Shown here: one piece after another, positions 13,138 to 15,377 of the stretch
Layout: the number at the start of each line of letters is the position of its first letter
Numbering within the stretch: the first letter of the stretch is position 1
Source: an uncultured Collinsella sp.
GTDB lineage: Bacteria; Actinomycetota; Coriobacteriia; Coriobacteriales; Coriobacteriaceae
NCBI GenBank assembly: GCA_902475865.1
Contig: CABSBK010000003.1
Coordinates: 1 to 15,377, forward strand
Length of the DNA stretch: 15,377 bases
Direction: 5' to 3'
The notes under the pieces: model-generated
Database searches by the model: none
What the model saw: only the letters and a program-made list of their open reading frames with translations
What the model was told of the DNA's origin: nothing
Position numbers and translations under genes: made by a program

Positions 13138-14514
13138 GTGGAAACCAAACAATACCCCGACATGGAGTGCGACGTCGTCATTGCCGGCTGTGGCGTGGCG
13201 GGCCTGTACGCGGCCCTCAATCTGCCGACGAGCACGCGCGTGACCATGCTCTCCAAGGGCGCTATCGATGAGTGCGACTCGATGCTCGCGCAGGGCGGCA
13301 TCTGCGTACTGCCCGAAGGCTCGGACTACGATGCCTTCTTTGAGGACACCATGCACGCCGGCCACTACGAGAACCGCCGCGAGAGCGTCGACATCATGAT
13401 CCGCTCGAGCCGCTCGGTTATTAACGACCTGCTGGCCATGGGCGTGGACTTTGAGCGCAAGGCCGACGGCAGCCTCGACTTTACCCGCGAGGGCGCGCAC
13501 AGCCGCCCGCGCATTGCCTTCCATGCCGACATTACGGGCAAGGAGATCACAACCAAGCTGCTCCAGGCCGTTCGCAAGCTGGATAACGTGCAGATTTTGG
13601 AGCACGTGGCCATGACCGACATCCTGACGGGCGAGCGTGACGGCGCCACGGTGTGCACCGGCGTCGTCGCCGTTCCCGTGGACGAGGACAACTCGGTTCG
13701 TCCCGCCGACGAACTGGCAAATGCCGCCGAGGGCGTGCATGCCGGCGAGCCGTTTAAGATCCATGCCCGCCACACGCTGTGGGCGACGGGCGGCATCGGC
13801 GGCGTATACGACCATTCGACCAACTACCCGCAGCTCACGGGCGATGCCTGCTACATCGCTCAGGAGCATGGCATTAAGATGGAGCACCTGGACTACGTGC
13901 AGATTCACCCCACGGGGCTGTTCTCGCCGCAGCCGGGCCGTACCTTCCTGATCAGCGAGAGCTGCCGCGGCGAGGGCGCGATTTTGCTCAACGCCGCCGG
14001 CGAGCGCTTTACCGATGAGCTCCAGCCGCGCGATGTGGTCGCCGCCGCCATTCGCGAGCAGATGAAGCAGGACGGCACCGAGCACGAGTGGCTGAGCTTT
14101 GCCCCCGTCGAGCGCGACGTGGTGACCGGGCACTTCGCCAACATCCGCGCACGCTGCCTGGAGGACGGCCGCGACATCCTGGACGAGCCCATTCCCGTTA
14201 CGCCCACGCAGCACTACTTTATGGGCGGCGTGTGGGTCGACAAGGACGGCCGCACCTCGATGCCCGAGCTCTACGCCGCGGGCGAGACGGCCTGCAACGG
14301 CGTTCACGGCAAGAACCGCCTTGCATCAAACAGCCTGCTCGAGGCACTGGTCTGGGGTCGCCGCGTCGCGTGGTACATGCGTACCGGCGAGTCACTGGTC
14401 GTAGAGCAGGCGGGCGATCCCGCGCTCGATGGCCGTCATCGCGCCCTGAGCGCCGACACCCTGGCAATCGATGATTTGGCCCGTGCCGCCGGCACGCAGG
14501 CCGTGGAGGAGTAG
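13138..14514 (+). CDS. nadB: L-aspartate oxidase NadB (short form)
   Basis: An FAD enzyme that oxidises L-aspartate to iminoaspartate for NadA. The 458 residues start with a Rossmann motif, CDVVIAGCGVAG (glycines 17, 19, 22). SMLAQGGICVLPEG follows, then the HPTG motif (His257) and RGEGAILL. PRDVV carries Arg298. HYFMGGVWVD carries His359 and NRLASNSLLEALVWG carries Arg394. The last two keep the 35-residue spacing of E. coli NadB His351 and Arg386. E. coli NadB is about 540 residues; this protein stops soon after the NRLASNSLLE motif and so lacks most of the C-terminal helical domain. The reading frame shows no break, so this looks like a natural short form. The start is GTG 13138, after AAGGGAGAGG. 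A longer open frame overlapping nadA is rejected. nadC follows after three bases. Confidence 0.95.
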   Translation: METKQYPDMECDVVIAGCGVAGLYAALNLPTSTRVTMLSKGAIDECDSMLAQGGICVLPEGSDYDAFFEDTMHAGHYENRRESVDIMIRSSRSVINDLLAMGVDFERKADGSLDFTREGAHSRPRIAFHADITGKEITTKLLQAVRKLDNVQILEHVAMTDILTGERDGATVCTGVVAVPVDEDNSVRPADELANAAEGVHAGEPFKIHARHTLWATGGIGGVYDHSTNYPQLTGDACYIAQEHGIKMEHLDYVQIHPTGLFSPQPGRTFLISESCRGEGAILLNAAGERFTDELQPRDVVAAAIREQMKQDGTEHEWLSFAPVERDVVTGHFANIRARCLEDGRDILDEPIPVTPTQHYFMGGVWVDKDGRTSMPELYAAGETACNGVHGKNRLASNSLLEALVWGRRVAWYMRTGESLVVEQAGDPALDGRHRALSADTLAIDDLARAAGTQAVEE

Positions 14515-14517
14515 ACC

Positions 14518-15377
14518 ATGAATCCCATTACCATGAAGCTCGTCGTCGATGATCTGATCCTGCAGGCCCTGCGCGAGGATATTACGTTTGAGGACGTGAG
14601 CACGGCGAGCGTGTGCCCCACGGCGCGTCCCGCCACGGTGGAGCTCATCGCCAAGGCCGATGGCATCATCGCCGGCCTGGACGTGTTCGCTCGCACCTTT
14701 GAGCTGCTGGATCCGCAGAGCTCGGTGCTGTTTGATGTTGCCGATGGTGACGAGGTGCACGCCGGCGACCACGTGGGCCAGGTGCGCGGCGATGCGCGCG
14801 TACTGCTTTCGGGCGAGCGCGTGGCGCTCAACTACCTGCAGCGCATGAGCGGCATCGCTACTTACACGCATCGGATGGCAGCTGCGCTAGAGGGCACCAA
14901 GACCGTGCTTGTCGACACGCGCAAGACCACGCCGGGCATGCGTGTCTTCGAGAAGGCTGCAGTCGAGATCGGCGGTGGCAGCAACCACCGCTATAACCTG
15001 TCGACGGCTGTCATGCTCAAGGACAACCACATCGACGCCGCCGGTGGCGTGGCACGCGCGATTGAGATGGCGCGCGCCCATGCGTCATTTACCGCGACGG
15101 TCGAGATCGAGTGCGAGAACCTGGACATGGTGCGCGAGGCTGTGGAGGCCGGCGCCGATATCATCATGCTCGACAACATGACCCACGACGACATGGCTGC
15201 CGCGATTGAGCTTATCGCCGGTCGCGCCAAGACCGAGTGCTCGGGCAATGTGGATGCCAGCAATATCCGCGCGCTCGCCGACCTGGGCGTTGACTTTATC
15301 AGCTCGGGGGCGTTGACGCACTCTGCGCCGATTCTCGACCTCTCGCTTAAGCACCTGCGTCTGTTGGACGGTAAATA
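14518..15377 (+). CDS. nadC: Nicotinate-nucleotide pyrophosphorylase NadC (last stop base cut off)
   Basis: Quinolinate phosphoribosyltransferase converts quinolinate and PRPP to nicotinate mononucleotide, carbon dioxide and pyrophosphate, completing the de novo branch. 286 residues are visible, the full family length. Motifs in order are ERVALNYLQRMSG (Arg101), DTRKTTPGMR (Arg135, Lys136), GGGSNHRYNL (His157, Arg158), MLKDNHID (Lys168) and AGADIIMLDNM. These form the PRPP and quinolinate site. The window ends with TA after LLDGK, almost certainly the first two bases of TAA or TAG, so only one base is missing. The ATG at 14518 has GGAGGAG at 14505-14511 inside the end of nadB. The three-base gap to nadB implies coupled translation. 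Confidence 0.96.
   Translation, partial: MNPITMKLVVDDLILQALREDITFEDVSTASVCPTARPATVELIAKADGIIAGLDVFARTFELLDPQSSVLFDVADGDEVHAGDHVGQVRGDARVLLSGERVALNYLQRMSGIATYTHRMAAALEGTKTVLVDTRKTTPGMRVFEKAAVEIGGGSNHRYNLSTAVMLKDNHIDAAGGVARAIEMARAHASFTATVEIECENLDMVREAVEAGADIIMLDNMTHDDMAAAIELIAGRAKTECSGNVDASNIRALADLGVDFISSGALTHSAPILDLSLKHLRLLDGK

Noticed and set aside
13108..14307. A 399-codon open frame antisense to nadB
   Set aside because: Shadow of the nadB codon bias; the protein is low-complexity and resembles nothing, whereas nadB has every family motif.

Overview
This window most likely comes from a Coriobacteriia genome (Actinomycetota), probably a Collinsella-like gut bacterium. That placement is inference. 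It rests on the GC-rich codon use, strong AGGAGG-type ribosome sites, a nadA-nadB-nadC cluster, a GHKL kinase/LytTR regulator pair, and a very large sortase-anchored surface protein built from MBG/YDG-type beta modules. No rRNA, tRNA, CRISPR array, transposase or phage gene was seen.

Layout. (1) 1-2002, minus strand: a compact three-gene operon of a small His-rich helical protein, the nickel-responsive regulator nikR, and hypF ([NiFe]-hydrogenase maturation). hypF runs off the left edge. The nikR and hypF linkage points to nickel-controlled hydrogenase maturation. (2) 2076-3255: thioredoxin trxA (minus, with its own rho-independent terminator) diverges from a 191-residue protein that looks like a uracil-DNA-glycosylase-fold protein lacking the usual catalytic motifs. 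(3) 3316-5315, minus strand: an AgrC-like membrane histidine kinase and a LytTR response regulator, joined by a TAATG stop/start overlap. (4) 5558-11791, plus strand: a 2077-residue cell-wall-anchored surface protein. It has a signal peptide, a probable beta-helix head, a stalk of roughly 460-480-residue super-repeats with three Cys/His ribbon modules, an 11-Thr linker and an LPQSG sorting signal. It is divergent from the two-component genes. (5) 11808-15377, plus strand: a terminator, a 20-bp perfect inverted repeat, a nested palindromic operator overlapping a promoter, and then nadA, nadB and nadC, the complete route from aspartate to nicotinate mononucleotide. nadC ends at the window edge, lacking only the last base of its probable stop codon.

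The most interesting signals are mostly between genes or in protein architecture. They are the nested palindrome over the nadA promoter, which fits a NAD-repressor operator of NiaR type; several long perfect or near-perfect hairpins; the catalytically stripped UDG-like protein; the His/Cys-rich extension of NikR beside a small protein with a His stripe; and the Cys/His ribbon super-repeats of the surface protein. I saw no convincing wholly new multi-gene system.
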